NCBI GenBank assembly: GCA_030829955.1
Contig: JAURNY010000003.1
Coordinates: 1 to 64,000, forward strand
Origin: Gammaproteobacteria bacterium
GTDB lineage: Bacteria > Pseudomonadota > Gammaproteobacteria > Eutrophobiales > Eutrophobiaceae
DNA: 64,000 nucleotides
Reading direction: 5' to 3'
Part shown: positions 34,115 through 42,283 of the stretch, piece after piece
Layout: each line of letters begins with the position of its first letter
How positions within the stretch are numbered: the first letter of the stretch is position 1
Notes under the pieces: generated by a model
Told to the model about the DNA's origin: nothing
Seen by the model: the letters and a program-made list of their open reading frames with translations, nothing else
Databases searched by the model: none
Made by a program: the position numbers and the translations under genes

Positions 34115-35113
34115 TTAAGGTGAATCTAGTTTTGCAATTTTTTCAAGCAAGCTCACACGCTTACATATCTGTTCATATTCTTTCTGTCTTTCGAGTGGTT
34201 TATTCATCATCACTGCAAAAGCATTAAACATCAGTTGAAAGTGATTAGCGTTATCAATTTTTAGTGATTTTTTATTTCCAAAATTATCCCTGATTTCAAA
34301 TGACGGTTCATAGTCTTCAGGCTTAGAAAATATTTTATCTGAATAAAACGACCCCTCTTCTCCCCAAATATCGATTTCGTTACGATATGCTGCGCCGATC
34401 TTCCATTCTAAAAAAGCTTTTATGCCTGATTGATAACTGAGCACAACATGACCATGCATATCAACATCATAATTTTCAATAAATTCTAGCTTACCTTCTA
34501 TTAATACAGGAGAAAGACCGGACACTAGTGCATTTATTATTGCTATTGGATAGCAGCCTACATCGTACAGGGCCCCACCACATAATTCCTTATTGTACCT
34601 GAAACTAGATGCTTCCAAAGCGGGCAATCCAAATCGACAATAAATAGTAGAAATATCACCAAGTGTCTTTTTATCTAATAAATCAATCATTGTCAGATAT
34701 TGAGGGTGGTAAAAAAACATGAAACCTTCAAATATAGATAGATTATTTTGAAGCGCTAATTGCCACAGTGATTCTAAATCAGTTAAATTTGTACATAATG
34801 GTTTTTCACACCAAAAATGCTTTCCTGCACCTAATATGCGCCTGCCTTGTTCAGCATGTAGACCAATCGGGGTACTTAAATAGATGACATCAAGACGATC
34901 GTCATTTAGGAAATCATCTTCTGATGCCCATGATTGACAATCAAAGTTATCACATGTTTCTTGAACAGTTGTTGAGTTGCGGGAATACACACCAAGCAGT
35001 TTGAAATGATCATTCTTTGCTATGACTGGAATAATATTATTGAGCGCATGCTTACCAAGTCCCCAGACTGCGATATTGATTGGTTTAGAAATACTTTCTG
35101 GAGTAAGACTCAT
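34115..35113 (-). CDS. Gfo/Idh/MocA family oxidoreductase
   Basis: 332 residues. N-terminal NAD(P)-binding domain (INIAVWGLGKHALNNIIP), the conserved EKPL motif in FWCEKPLCTN with the active-site lysine, and the substrate region GGALYDVGCYPI. It resembles NDP-hexose 3-ketoreductases and related sugar dehydrogenases. With the cupin, C-methyltransferase and acyltransferase it suggests synthesis of a modified deoxysugar. The exact substrate is unknown. Confidence 0.87.
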   Translation of the reverse strand: MSLTPESISKPINIAVWGLGKHALNNIIPVIAKNDHFKLLGVYSRNSTTVQETCDNFDCQSWASEDDFLNDDRLDVIYLSTPIGLHAEQGRRILGAGKHFWCEKPLCTNLTDLESLWQLALQNNLSIFEGFMFFYHPQYLTMIDLLDKKTLGDISTIYCRFGLPALEASSFRYNKELCGGALYDVGCYPIAIINALVSGLSPVLIEGKLEFIENYDVDMHGHVVLSYQSGIKAFLEWKIGAAYRNEIDIWGEEGSFYSDKIFSKPEDYEPSFEIRDNFGNKKSLKIDNANHFQLMFNAFAVMMNKPLERQKEYEQICKRVSLLEKIAKLDSP

Positions 35114-35125
35114 TACTAATTTATT

Positions 35126-35794
35126 TCAATCTTTTTTTTGTTTCTTACTAGAGGGTTGCCAATTTTTTTTTACGCATTGTCGTGATCTGGCGATCGCGAG
35201 TACATCATCAGCAACATCTTCGGTAATAGTAGAACCCGACGCTATAGTTGAATTTTCGCCTATTACTATTGGGGCAATTAAATTAGAACCAGAGCCAATA
35301 AATGCGTTTTTATTTATGATTGTTTTTTGACTTTGTTCGCCATCAAAATTACAAGTAATAGCACCAGCACCAATTATCACACCTTCTGCAAGTTCAGTAT
35401 CTCCAACGAAAGAAAGATGGTTGATTTTACAACCTGCACCAATATTAACGTTTTTTACTTCTACGAAATTACCAAGCTGCACATCATCTCCGATGACGCT
35501 ATTCTCTCTCACACGACCATATGGGCCTATAAATGTATTGGAACCAATCTTTGCACCCTGCAATAATGAAAAAGGTCTAACTTGTGTATCTGAATCGATA
35601 CTAGAATCTGTGATAAGACAAAAAGAATTGATTTTTACTCTATCGCCTAGGATTACGTGTCCTTCGAAAACAACATTAATATCAATTTCGACTCCTTTTC
35701 CACACTCCAGCTTACCTCTGATATCAACTTTATTCGGATCCCGAAATGAAACACCTTGATTAACCAGTTCTTCAATTGTTGTTATTTCAGTCAT
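35126..35794 (-). CDS. Stand-alone GlmU C-terminal-like acetyltransferase (left-handed beta helix)
   Basis: 222 residues that align along their whole length with the acetyltransferase half of GlmU: VSFRDPNKVDIRG, VEIDINVVFEG, GNFVEVKN, NHLSFVGD, IGAGAITCNFDG, KTIINKNAFIGS. The uridylyltransferase half is absent. Residues matching GlmU Arg333, Lys351, His363 and Lys392 are present (R96, K114, H126, K157), but two tyrosines are Phe (F129, F150). It is probably a sugar N-acetyltransferase of the cassette rather than a housekeeping GlmU. Confidence 0.85.
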   Translation of the reverse strand: MTEITTIEELVNQGVSFRDPNKVDIRGKLECGKGVEIDINVVFEGHVILGDRVKINSFCLITDSSIDSDTQVRPFSLLQGAKIGSNTFIGPYGRVRENSVIGDDVQLGNFVEVKNVNIGAGCKINHLSFVGDTELAEGVIIGAGAITCNFDGEQSQKTIINKNAFIGSGSNLIAPIVIGENSTIASGSTITEDVADDVLAIARSRQCVKKNWQPSSKKQKKD

Positions 35795-35821
35795 AGTATT
35801 CTCTCATAGTAATCAATATAT

Positions 35822-36859
35822 CTAACTACTCGATAATAGTGGCCCGTATTTTAATGTCCAAATCACAACTGGGGTAACAGCAAGCACACAAAAATATAGT
35901 TGAAATATGGGATAGAAAAAAGCAAGTAAAGACAAAGGAAATAACCATATTAGCTGATAAGTAATAATTATAAGCAATACTCGTTTATGATCATCCCAAA
36001 TTCTGGCCAAATTTTGATATGCATGACTACGATGTGCGCCATACCACTTGGGAACAATTAATAACCTGCATATTAAAGTAACAGTGGTATCGATAGCAAA
36101 ATAACCAAAAATAATTAACCAGTTCCATATGGACATAAATTCCTGTCCTAAAGTATAAAATATAAAAACGCCATGTATGTAGCCTAAAAAGACACTTCCT
36201 GCATCACCCATAAACACTGAAGCAGGCGGATAATTAAAAACAAGAAAAGCAATGCAACATACTGCACTTAGTATTGGCAATGAGATTAAAGCAAGCTCAT
36301 TCTGTGCTAAAAAAAGAACAACTGCCAAAGTTAAAAAAATAAGTGATGAACCACTCGCCGCCAGACCATCAGAACCATCCATAAAATTGGTCAAATTTAT
36401 CAACCAAACGAGAAAAAAAATGGATATACCTACATCAATTAAATTGATAATCACATTTGATGGAAGCCATAAAGCGAGAAAATCTATATGTCCAAATAGT
36501 ATAACTGTGAAAATTGATAGTGATATTTGTATAATGAGTTTTATTTTTGCAGATATATCCAAAATATCATCAACAAAACCAAAGCTTGTCGCTATTAGCC
36601 CGCCTGCTGATATTGCTATTGCAATTTGATTATTTACCCAGCCTAAAGACCAAAAATAAATAGTAAATAAAATAATGACTAAAGAAAAGATTAAACCGGC
36701 ACCTTTAGGTACAGAATGTTTGTGTAATGTCCTAGAGTTTTTAGTTGCGACTATAGAAAAATGTTCAGCGTAACGACGAAATATCAGCGTGCATAATATT
36801 GTAGTAATAAATGCAGCGATCAATAAAGATGATAAAACAGGCAGTGTTAGGGGTGACAT
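35822..36859 (-). CDS. WbpL/WecA-type undecaprenyl-phosphate sugar-1-phosphate transferase
   Basis: 345 residues, about ten membrane helices. Active-site features: SRTLHKHSVPKGAGL near the start, NFMDGSDGLA (acidic pair), VFMGDAGSVFLGY, and the cytoplasmic HRSHAYQNLAR loop. It starts repeat-unit assembly by moving a HexNAc-1-phosphate to the lipid carrier at the inner membrane. It resembles WbpL (FucNAc/QuiNAc initiation) more than MraY; the sugar is not certain. Confidence 0.9.
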   Translation of the reverse strand: MSPLTLPVLSSLLIAAFITTILCTLIFRRYAEHFSIVATKNSRTLHKHSVPKGAGLIFSLVIILFTIYFWSLGWVNNQIAIAISAGGLIATSFGFVDDILDISAKIKLIIQISLSIFTVILFGHIDFLALWLPSNVIINLIDVGISIFFLVWLINLTNFMDGSDGLAASGSSLIFLTLAVVLFLAQNELALISLPILSAVCCIAFLVFNYPPASVFMGDAGSVFLGYIHGVFIFYTLGQEFMSIWNWLIIFGYFAIDTTVTLICRLLIVPKWYGAHRSHAYQNLARIWDDHKRVLLIIITYQLIWLFPLSLLAFFYPIFQLYFCVLAVTPVVIWTLKYGPLLSSS

Positions 36860-36866
36860 AATTTAA

Positions 36867-38081
36867 CTAATTACTACCTGCATCTATCAAAACCTTTTCC
36901 ATTCGTGTAACCAGCATATCTTTACTATAATTTTCTCTAAATACTGTTAACGCCAGCTTCCCCATTTGCTCACGTTTTTCAATTGGCAATTCACGAAGTT
37001 CTTTAATTTTATTAGCTAATAATTCAGGATTCTCGGGATCGCACTGAATAGCGCAACCTTGTTCTTGTAAAAACTCTGCATCAATGCCTCTTTTCACAAT
37101 TAATACGGGTTTGCCGCAAGCAAGATATGACTGAGTTTTAGCCGGCAGTGTAATTGCAAACAAAGGTTTATCTACCAAAGAAACAAGCAATAAATCTGCT
37201 ATAGAAAAATAGCGAGCCATGACATTAGCAGGCTGTCTTTCAACAAACACCACATTATGTATATTAAGCTCATCAACCTGTTTTTTTGCCAAATCTAAAC
37301 AATTTCCTCCTCCAACAATAATAAAACGTATGTCAGGAACATCTTCACATTCAGCTGCAGCATTAATGATATTGTCTATACCTTGAGCTATACCGATGTT
37401 TCCTGCAAACATAATATTAAATTTGCCTGTGACGTTAATAGAATCGGCCAACGCCTGATCATACTCAATCGGAAAGTAGATATTTTCATTCGCCCAGTTT
37501 TCAACAATATGCAATTTATTATCAGGCACATTCCTTTCAATTAAGGTCGTTTCAAAACCGGGATTTTGTACGGTTATCGCAGCCGATTGTTCATAACCAA
37601 AGTTTGCCAGATATTCAAGCAGCTGAGTCACTTTCCCTTTACGTATCATACCTGTTGCTTCAATTGTATCTGGCCAAAGATCAGCAATTTCCAGCACAAA
37701 GTTTTTTTTGAATATGAATTTGTATAAAACGGCAGGTAGTACCGAGAAAGGTGTGTAAATCCAGAAAACGTCCGGCTTTTTGATATGCCATGTCCCCAGC
37801 AATATAGCTGACAACATAAAGCTGATATAATTTAGTGCGCGATTTATGGCTCTTTGACTATGATCCGGATATAAAGGCAATCGAATCACCTGCACACCTT
37901 TTATTACTTCTTTTTTAAATAAAGTTATTTTGTAACCCGGATAAACCTTACCTATCGGATAATTTGGAAAACCAGTTATAACACTGACATCATGTCCTTT
38001 TTTTACTAAAGCTTCAGCTAACTCGCTGACTCTTCCATCTGGCTCAGGAAAATACCACTGTGATAAAAAATAGATTTTCAT
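36867..38081 (-). CDS. Glycosyltransferase family 4 (WbuB-like)
   Basis: 404 residues, GT-B fold. Start MKIYFLSQWYFPEPDGR, then HDVSVITGFPNYP, LEIADLWPDTIEATGM, and donor site FAGNIGIAQGID with the E-x7-E-like region near the end (LACGKPVLIV). WbuB transfers L-FucNAc in E. coli O26; this gene lies next to a CapE/CapG/CapF-like set, which supports transfer of a 2-acetamido-2,6-dideoxy-L-hexose. There is no signal peptide. Confidence 0.88.
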   Translation of the reverse strand: MKIYFLSQWYFPEPDGRVSELAEALVKKGHDVSVITGFPNYPIGKVYPGYKITLFKKEVIKGVQVIRLPLYPDHSQRAINRALNYISFMLSAILLGTWHIKKPDVFWIYTPFSVLPAVLYKFIFKKNFVLEIADLWPDTIEATGMIRKGKVTQLLEYLANFGYEQSAAITVQNPGFETTLIERNVPDNKLHIVENWANENIYFPIEYDQALADSINVTGKFNIMFAGNIGIAQGIDNIINAAAECEDVPDIRFIIVGGGNCLDLAKKQVDELNIHNVVFVERQPANVMARYFSIADLLLVSLVDKPLFAITLPAKTQSYLACGKPVLIVKRGIDAEFLQEQGCAIQCDPENPELLANKIKELRELPIEKREQMGKLALTVFRENYSKDMLVTRMEKVLIDAGSN

Positions 38082-38157
38082 CTAAATAAATGAATGTTTA
38101 ACTAGAAAAGAATTAATGCTGATTTATTGTAGTTATTTATGACATATTGAATTTATG

Positions 38158-39219
38158 TCAGGCTAACAATTCTCCGCCCTCGGAATATTTTTCTAAACCC
38201 GGCATTAAATGATTATTCTTTAGTAATGCTATCGTGTCTTCTAAAGTAAGCACATTATCAGCTGAACTAAACTCTTTTTTTAATGCATTAGGTCTAGAAC
38301 CATCATTTAATTCAGGCAGCATAGAACAAATAGCATAATAGTTATCCCGTTTTATTGTGTGATTAATTTCTTCTTCGGAAACCATAATTTCATGAATTTT
38401 TTCGCCGGGACGAATACCATTAATTTTAATTTCTATATCTCTGTCGCCAATTATCGCCTTTGCAATATTTAACACAGTAGCGGATGGTGCATTTGGCACC
38501 AGAATTTCTCCTGATTCAGCAGTGTTTATAGCTGCAAAAACTGTGTCCACCGCTTGATTTAGTGTTAGTAAAAAACGTGTCATATCAGGCAGAGTAAGAT
38601 TAACTGGTCCTCCAGAAGCAACTTGCTCAATAAAAAGCGGAATAACAGACCCTCTTGAAGCCATTACATTGCCATATCGAACACAAATAAATCGTGTATC
38701 ACTATTCAGTATATTTGCAGAAGTAAAAATTCTTTCCTGTATAGCTTTTGACATACCCATAACATTAACAGGCTTTGCTGCTTTATCAGTACTTATTCCT
38801 ACAACTGTATTCACACAATAATTATGTTCTCGAATAGCTCTGACTATATTCATTGCCCCAATGCAATTAGTTAAAACTGCTTGTTCCGGAAAATATTCAC
38901 AAGTAGGTACTTGTTTTAACGCTGCAGCATTAATCACATAATCTACTTTGCTTACAGCAGAGCACACGTCAGCATAATCCCTAACATCTCCAATACGAAA
39001 CTCTAGCTTATTTAAGAAATTATTATAAATGATTTCATCTGTAGTGACTTTTTTATGTAAATAAGCAATGCGCATATCATGCTGTTTAGCTTCATCTCTG
39101 GATAAAACAATGACTTTTTTTGGGTCCCCCATTTCGCCACTGAGTAACCGTCTAACCAATACTTTGCCAAGTGACCCGGTGCCACCTGTTATCAAAATAC
39201 TTTGACCATCGAATATCAT
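38158..39219 (-). CDS. CapE/FnlA/WbvB-type UDP-GlcNAc 4,6-dehydratase/5-epimerase
   Basis: 353 residues, extended SDR. GGTGSLGKVLVRRLL binds NAD; the active-site block is STDKAAKPVNVMGMSK with the Met typical of CapE-like enzymes in place of Tyr. It makes UDP-2-acetamido-2,6-dideoxy-L-arabino-4-hexulose, the common precursor of UDP-L-FucNAc and UDP-L-QuiNAc. It overlaps the RmlD-like gene by four bases. Confidence 0.92.
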   Translation of the reverse strand: MIFDGQSILITGGTGSLGKVLVRRLLSGEMGDPKKVIVLSRDEAKQHDMRIAYLHKKVTTDEIIYNNFLNKLEFRIGDVRDYADVCSAVSKVDYVINAAALKQVPTCEYFPEQAVLTNCIGAMNIVRAIREHNYCVNTVVGISTDKAAKPVNVMGMSKAIQERIFTSANILNSDTRFICVRYGNVMASRGSVIPLFIEQVASGGPVNLTLPDMTRFLLTLNQAVDTVFAAINTAESGEILVPNAPSATVLNIAKAIIGDRDIEIKINGIRPGEKIHEIMVSEEEINHTIKRDNYYAICSMLPELNDGSRPNALKKEFSSADNVLTLEDTIALLKNNHLMPGLEKYSEGGELLA

Positions 39220-40094
39220 ACAAGACCTCTTATTCTATTTTTTATGTTTAATGCTAATTCTTCTATCATCAATTCCCAGGCAGGAGCAATATATCCAGTA
39301 AATTTTGAAAACAAAGTTGAATCAAGTGAACGATCGCAATAATAATTATGCTCTTCTACAACTCTGACATTTGTTAATTCTAAATTATCAGCTAGCATAG
39401 TAAGCAGTTTATACTTTGATATTGGCATTGACGACACATGTAGAAGTCCGGTTAAGCCCTGATGGTTGTCTATTATTGAACTAATTATTCTCGCCATCTC
39501 AAAAGTCGTTAAGCCAGAATAAATCGCATTACAAAAGCCTTTAACTTCGCCAGATTGAGATAAAAACCATTCAATCAAGCTCTTCTTATGTATCAATTCT
39601 AATCCTAAAATCGAAGTTCGTATGGTTAACAAATTATTATCAGATAACTCGCCAAGATATTTTGAACGCCCATAAAAGTCTTTAGCATCTGCTATATCAT
39701 TTTCCTTATAGTGACCTTTATTACCAGAAAACACACAATCTGTACTCATATGAATCATTTTCACATCGAATTTGTCACAGATAGCTTTTAATTTATGAGG
39801 AAAGAGAGAATTAATTTCAATACACAATCCTTTATCTTTAACTTCCTCTCTTTGTTTTATGATGCCTATACAATTAATAACTATATCAGGATTAAAGTTG
39901 CTAATTACGTTACCTAGATTTTCGTAATTCAGAACATCTAGGTTGCATATGCTATTTTGCGAGTTAAAAATTCCAAATGGCTTATATGATTCCAAGGCAT
40001 TTTTGAGTGTTACCTTCACTTCGTATTTATCTTGAAAGCTTATTAAAAGTTGGTGGCCTAACATCCCGTTACCACCTAGTATGAGTACGCGCAT
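39216..40094 (-). CDS. RmlD-like nucleotide-sugar reductase (WbvR-like)
   Basis: 292 residues, SDR of the dTDP-4-dehydrorhamnose reductase type: LILGGNGMLGHQL, INCIGIIKQ, MSTDCVFSG and FYGRSK carrying the YxxxK pair. Placed between the CapE-like and CapG-like genes, it matches WbvR-type enzymes that reduce the 4-keto sugar to UDP-L-RhaNAc on the way to L-QuiNAc. That role is by context; L-FucNAc-type loci use CapF instead, and a CapF-like gene is also present here. Confidence 0.84.
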   Translation of the reverse strand: MRVLILGGNGMLGHQLLISFQDKYEVKVTLKNALESYKPFGIFNSQNSICNLDVLNYENLGNVISNFNPDIVINCIGIIKQREEVKDKGLCIEINSLFPHKLKAICDKFDVKMIHMSTDCVFSGNKGHYKENDIADAKDFYGRSKYLGELSDNNLLTIRTSILGLELIHKKSLIEWFLSQSGEVKGFCNAIYSGLTTFEMARIISSIIDNHQGLTGLLHVSSMPISKYKLLTMLADNLELTNVRVVEEHNYYCDRSLDSTLFSKFTGYIAPAWELMIEELALNIKNRIRGLV

Positions 40095-40098
40095 AGTA

Positions 40099-41232
40099 TT
40101 AATTCTGATTATTATTTTTTTTCCATACGTAACTATTAATATAGTCAGTATAGCTGTGTATTATTCGTAACACTTTATGAGAAACATTATCAACATTATA
40201 GTCATCGACTAACTTCAATAGTCTTGATTCATCTCTTGATTGATTATTAATAATTTTTAAACTATCAACTATACGCTCAAGGTTTAATCCGGAAAGTATC
40301 ACTGCTCCTTCTTCCATAGCTTCGGGACGCTCATGTGTTTCTCTTATATTTAATGCAGGGAAATTCAATATTGATGATTCTTCCGATATTGTTCCACTAT
40401 CAGAAAGAACAGCTAATGCATTTTTTTGCAAGTAAATATAATCAGTAAAATTTAGTGGTTTGCTGAATACAATATTACTATTAAATTCAACATTGGATTC
40501 ATCAAGTCTTTTCCTTGTCCTGGGGTGTGTGGTAAATATTATTTTTTTATTTAAATCATCACTAAGATACTTAAGTAGCAGCATCAATTTCGAGAAATTA
40601 TTGTCATTATCCACATTCTCTTCACGATGACTACTGACAACATAATAGTCTTGCCTATTTAACCCTAAATCAGTTATTACATTAGATTGATTTATTTTAT
40701 TCATATAATAACTAATAATTTCCTTCATAGGACTACCAGTTTTTATAATTCTATCTGTAGGTATGCCTTCGCGAATAAGGTTTTCTCTTGCCAATTTACT
40801 ATATGGCATGTTTATGTCGCTTAAATGATCTACTAAAATTCTATTTGACTCTTCCGGTACTCGCTGATCAAAACAACGATTGCCTGCTTCCATATGAAAT
40901 ACAGGGATCTTCCTTTTTTTAGCAGGTATTACACTTAAACAACTATTTGTATCACCTAATAATAAAAGGGCATCCGGTTTAATTTCCGCTAACAAGTCAT
41001 CAAATTTTGAAATTATTTTACCTATAGTTTTTGCAGCATTTTCTTCTGCAGCATCAAGATAATAATCTGGCTGTTTAATGCCTAAATCATTAAAAAATAT
41101 CTCATTGAGTTCATAATCATAATTTTGGCCTGTGTGAACTAATATATGATTAGAATTATTGTCAAGCACACTAATTACTCGTGATAATCTGATAATTTCA
41201 GGTCTAGTTCCAACAACAGTTACTATTTTCAT
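40099..41232 (-). CDS. Non-hydrolysing UDP-HexNAc 2-epimerase (WecB/CapG/FnlC family)
   Basis: 377 residues: MKIVTVVGTRPEIIRLS, VHTGQNYDYELNEIFF, LLLGDTNSCLSV, HMEAGNRCFDQRVPEESNR and SDSGTISEESS. The family moves the 2-acetamido group between epimers. Next to CapE- and CapF/RmlD-like genes it most likely makes UDP-L-FucNAc or UDP-L-QuiNAc rather than UDP-ManNAc. An ATG seven codons upstream (41253) is open and overlaps the previous gene, but the conserved start is at 41232. Confidence 0.9.
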   Translation of the reverse strand: MKIVTVVGTRPEIIRLSRVISVLDNNSNHILVHTGQNYDYELNEIFFNDLGIKQPDYYLDAAEENAAKTIGKIISKFDDLLAEIKPDALLLLGDTNSCLSVIPAKKRKIPVFHMEAGNRCFDQRVPEESNRILVDHLSDINMPYSKLARENLIREGIPTDRIIKTGSPMKEIISYYMNKINQSNVITDLGLNRQDYYVVSSHREENVDNDNNFSKLMLLLKYLSDDLNKKIIFTTHPRTRKRLDESNVEFNSNIVFSKPLNFTDYIYLQKNALAVLSDSGTISEESSILNFPALNIRETHERPEAMEEGAVILSGLNLERIVDSLKIINNQSRDESRLLKLVDDYNVDNVSHKVLRIIHSYTDYINSYVWKKNNNQN

Positions 41233-41236
41233 AGTA

Positions 41237-42283
41237 TTATTTTTCAACCTCATTGAAAGTAATTATTTTAAATGCCGCACTATTATCAGATACATTTTTT
41301 AGTTTAAACAAATGATAAATTGGCAAATCCACATACTGTTTATAAATTTCATCCATATCGAATGTATTTAATGATTGCGTTAGCGGTGAAGTAACAGATA
41401 ATGTCAAGCTGCCATTAATTATTTGTATTCTAACCATAGAAGTGCCACAGACCCCAGAATATTCTGATTGAGCTTTAATTTCCAAGATTTTCCCCACTCC
41501 ATTATCTAGACAATTATACATAGGAAAATTATCAGGGTATTTATAGCTGGAAAGCGTTTTAAACAAATTCATAGAATGTGTGCCAGTCAACAAGGCAGGA
41601 TTAACATCACTATAATTAGTATTATATGTAATTAGTTGATCTCGCAGCTCACTAATCGTTATATGGTCACCATTAATTTTTACATTACCTGTAATGTACT
41701 TTTTAATAATTTCATATATTTGAGCCGATAGATTTTGAGCATAAATTAGCTCTATTTCTATATCATCAATAATTTTAGTTTCTTGATTTTCAACTATTTT
41801 CTTACAAAAAGTAGCTACAACCGAATTGTAATATGGCTTGCCCCATTCACCGAAAACATTAGGGATCACCAGATTACAAAACTGATTATCAGTACTGCTT
41901 GACCATGATTCAAACAATTCAGAGCATTTACGCTTGGAGGCTGCATAAATGTTATCTCTATTAATTTGAGTAGAAGAAGAAAATAACAAATATGTTGGAT
42001 CTTTCTTGCTATTTAATTTAGTAATTATTCTCTCTGCAAGCTCAATATTAACATTGTATATGTCACTCTCTTCACCACGATTTACACCTGCAAAATGTAT
42101 TATACAATCAGATTGATTTATAAAATCACAAAATAAGTTATCGTTATTAATAATGGTGCGATCAGCATATTTAATATTAGTTAAGTTTTGATCAGACAAA
42201 TACATGCACATGTGCTTACCAAGCAGCCCTGCGGATCCGGTTATGCCGATAATCATATTTTTAACATTAAATTCATTATTCAT
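41237..42283 (-). CDS. CapF/FnlB-like reductase with degenerate C-terminal cupin
   Basis: 348 residues. The N-terminal SDR matches CapF: IGITGSAGLLGKHM, IIHFAGVNRGEE, YAASKRKCSELF (YxxxK), IPNVFGEWGKPYYNSVVATFC. In CapF a cupin follows that needs zinc bound by a GNHWHHTKNEKF-type motif. Here the matching region (about 255-345: NCLDNGVGKILEI to LPIYHLFKLKNV) is shortened and lacks that histidine cluster. CapF reduces the 4-keto sugar to UDP-L-TalNAc; this copy may only keep the reductase, or be decaying. Confidence 0.78.
   Translation of the reverse strand: MNNEFNVKNMIIGITGSAGLLGKHMCMYLSDQNLTNIKYADRTIINNDNLFCDFINQSDCIIHFAGVNRGEESDIYNVNIELAERIITKLNSKKDPTYLLFSSSTQINRDNIYAASKRKCSELFESWSSSTDNQFCNLVIPNVFGEWGKPYYNSVVATFCKKIVENQETKIIDDIEIELIYAQNLSAQIYEIIKKYITGNVKINGDHITISELRDQLITYNTNYSDVNPALLTGTHSMNLFKTLSSYKYPDNFPMYNCLDNGVGKILEIKAQSEYSGVCGTSMVRIQIINGSLTLSVTSPLTQSLNTFDMDEIYKQYVDLPIYHLFKLKNVSDNSAAFKIITFNEVEK

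Noticed and set aside
36252-36629. 125-codon plus-strand frame within the WbpL-like gene
   Set aside because: It is antisense to a membrane-protein gene with clear motifs.
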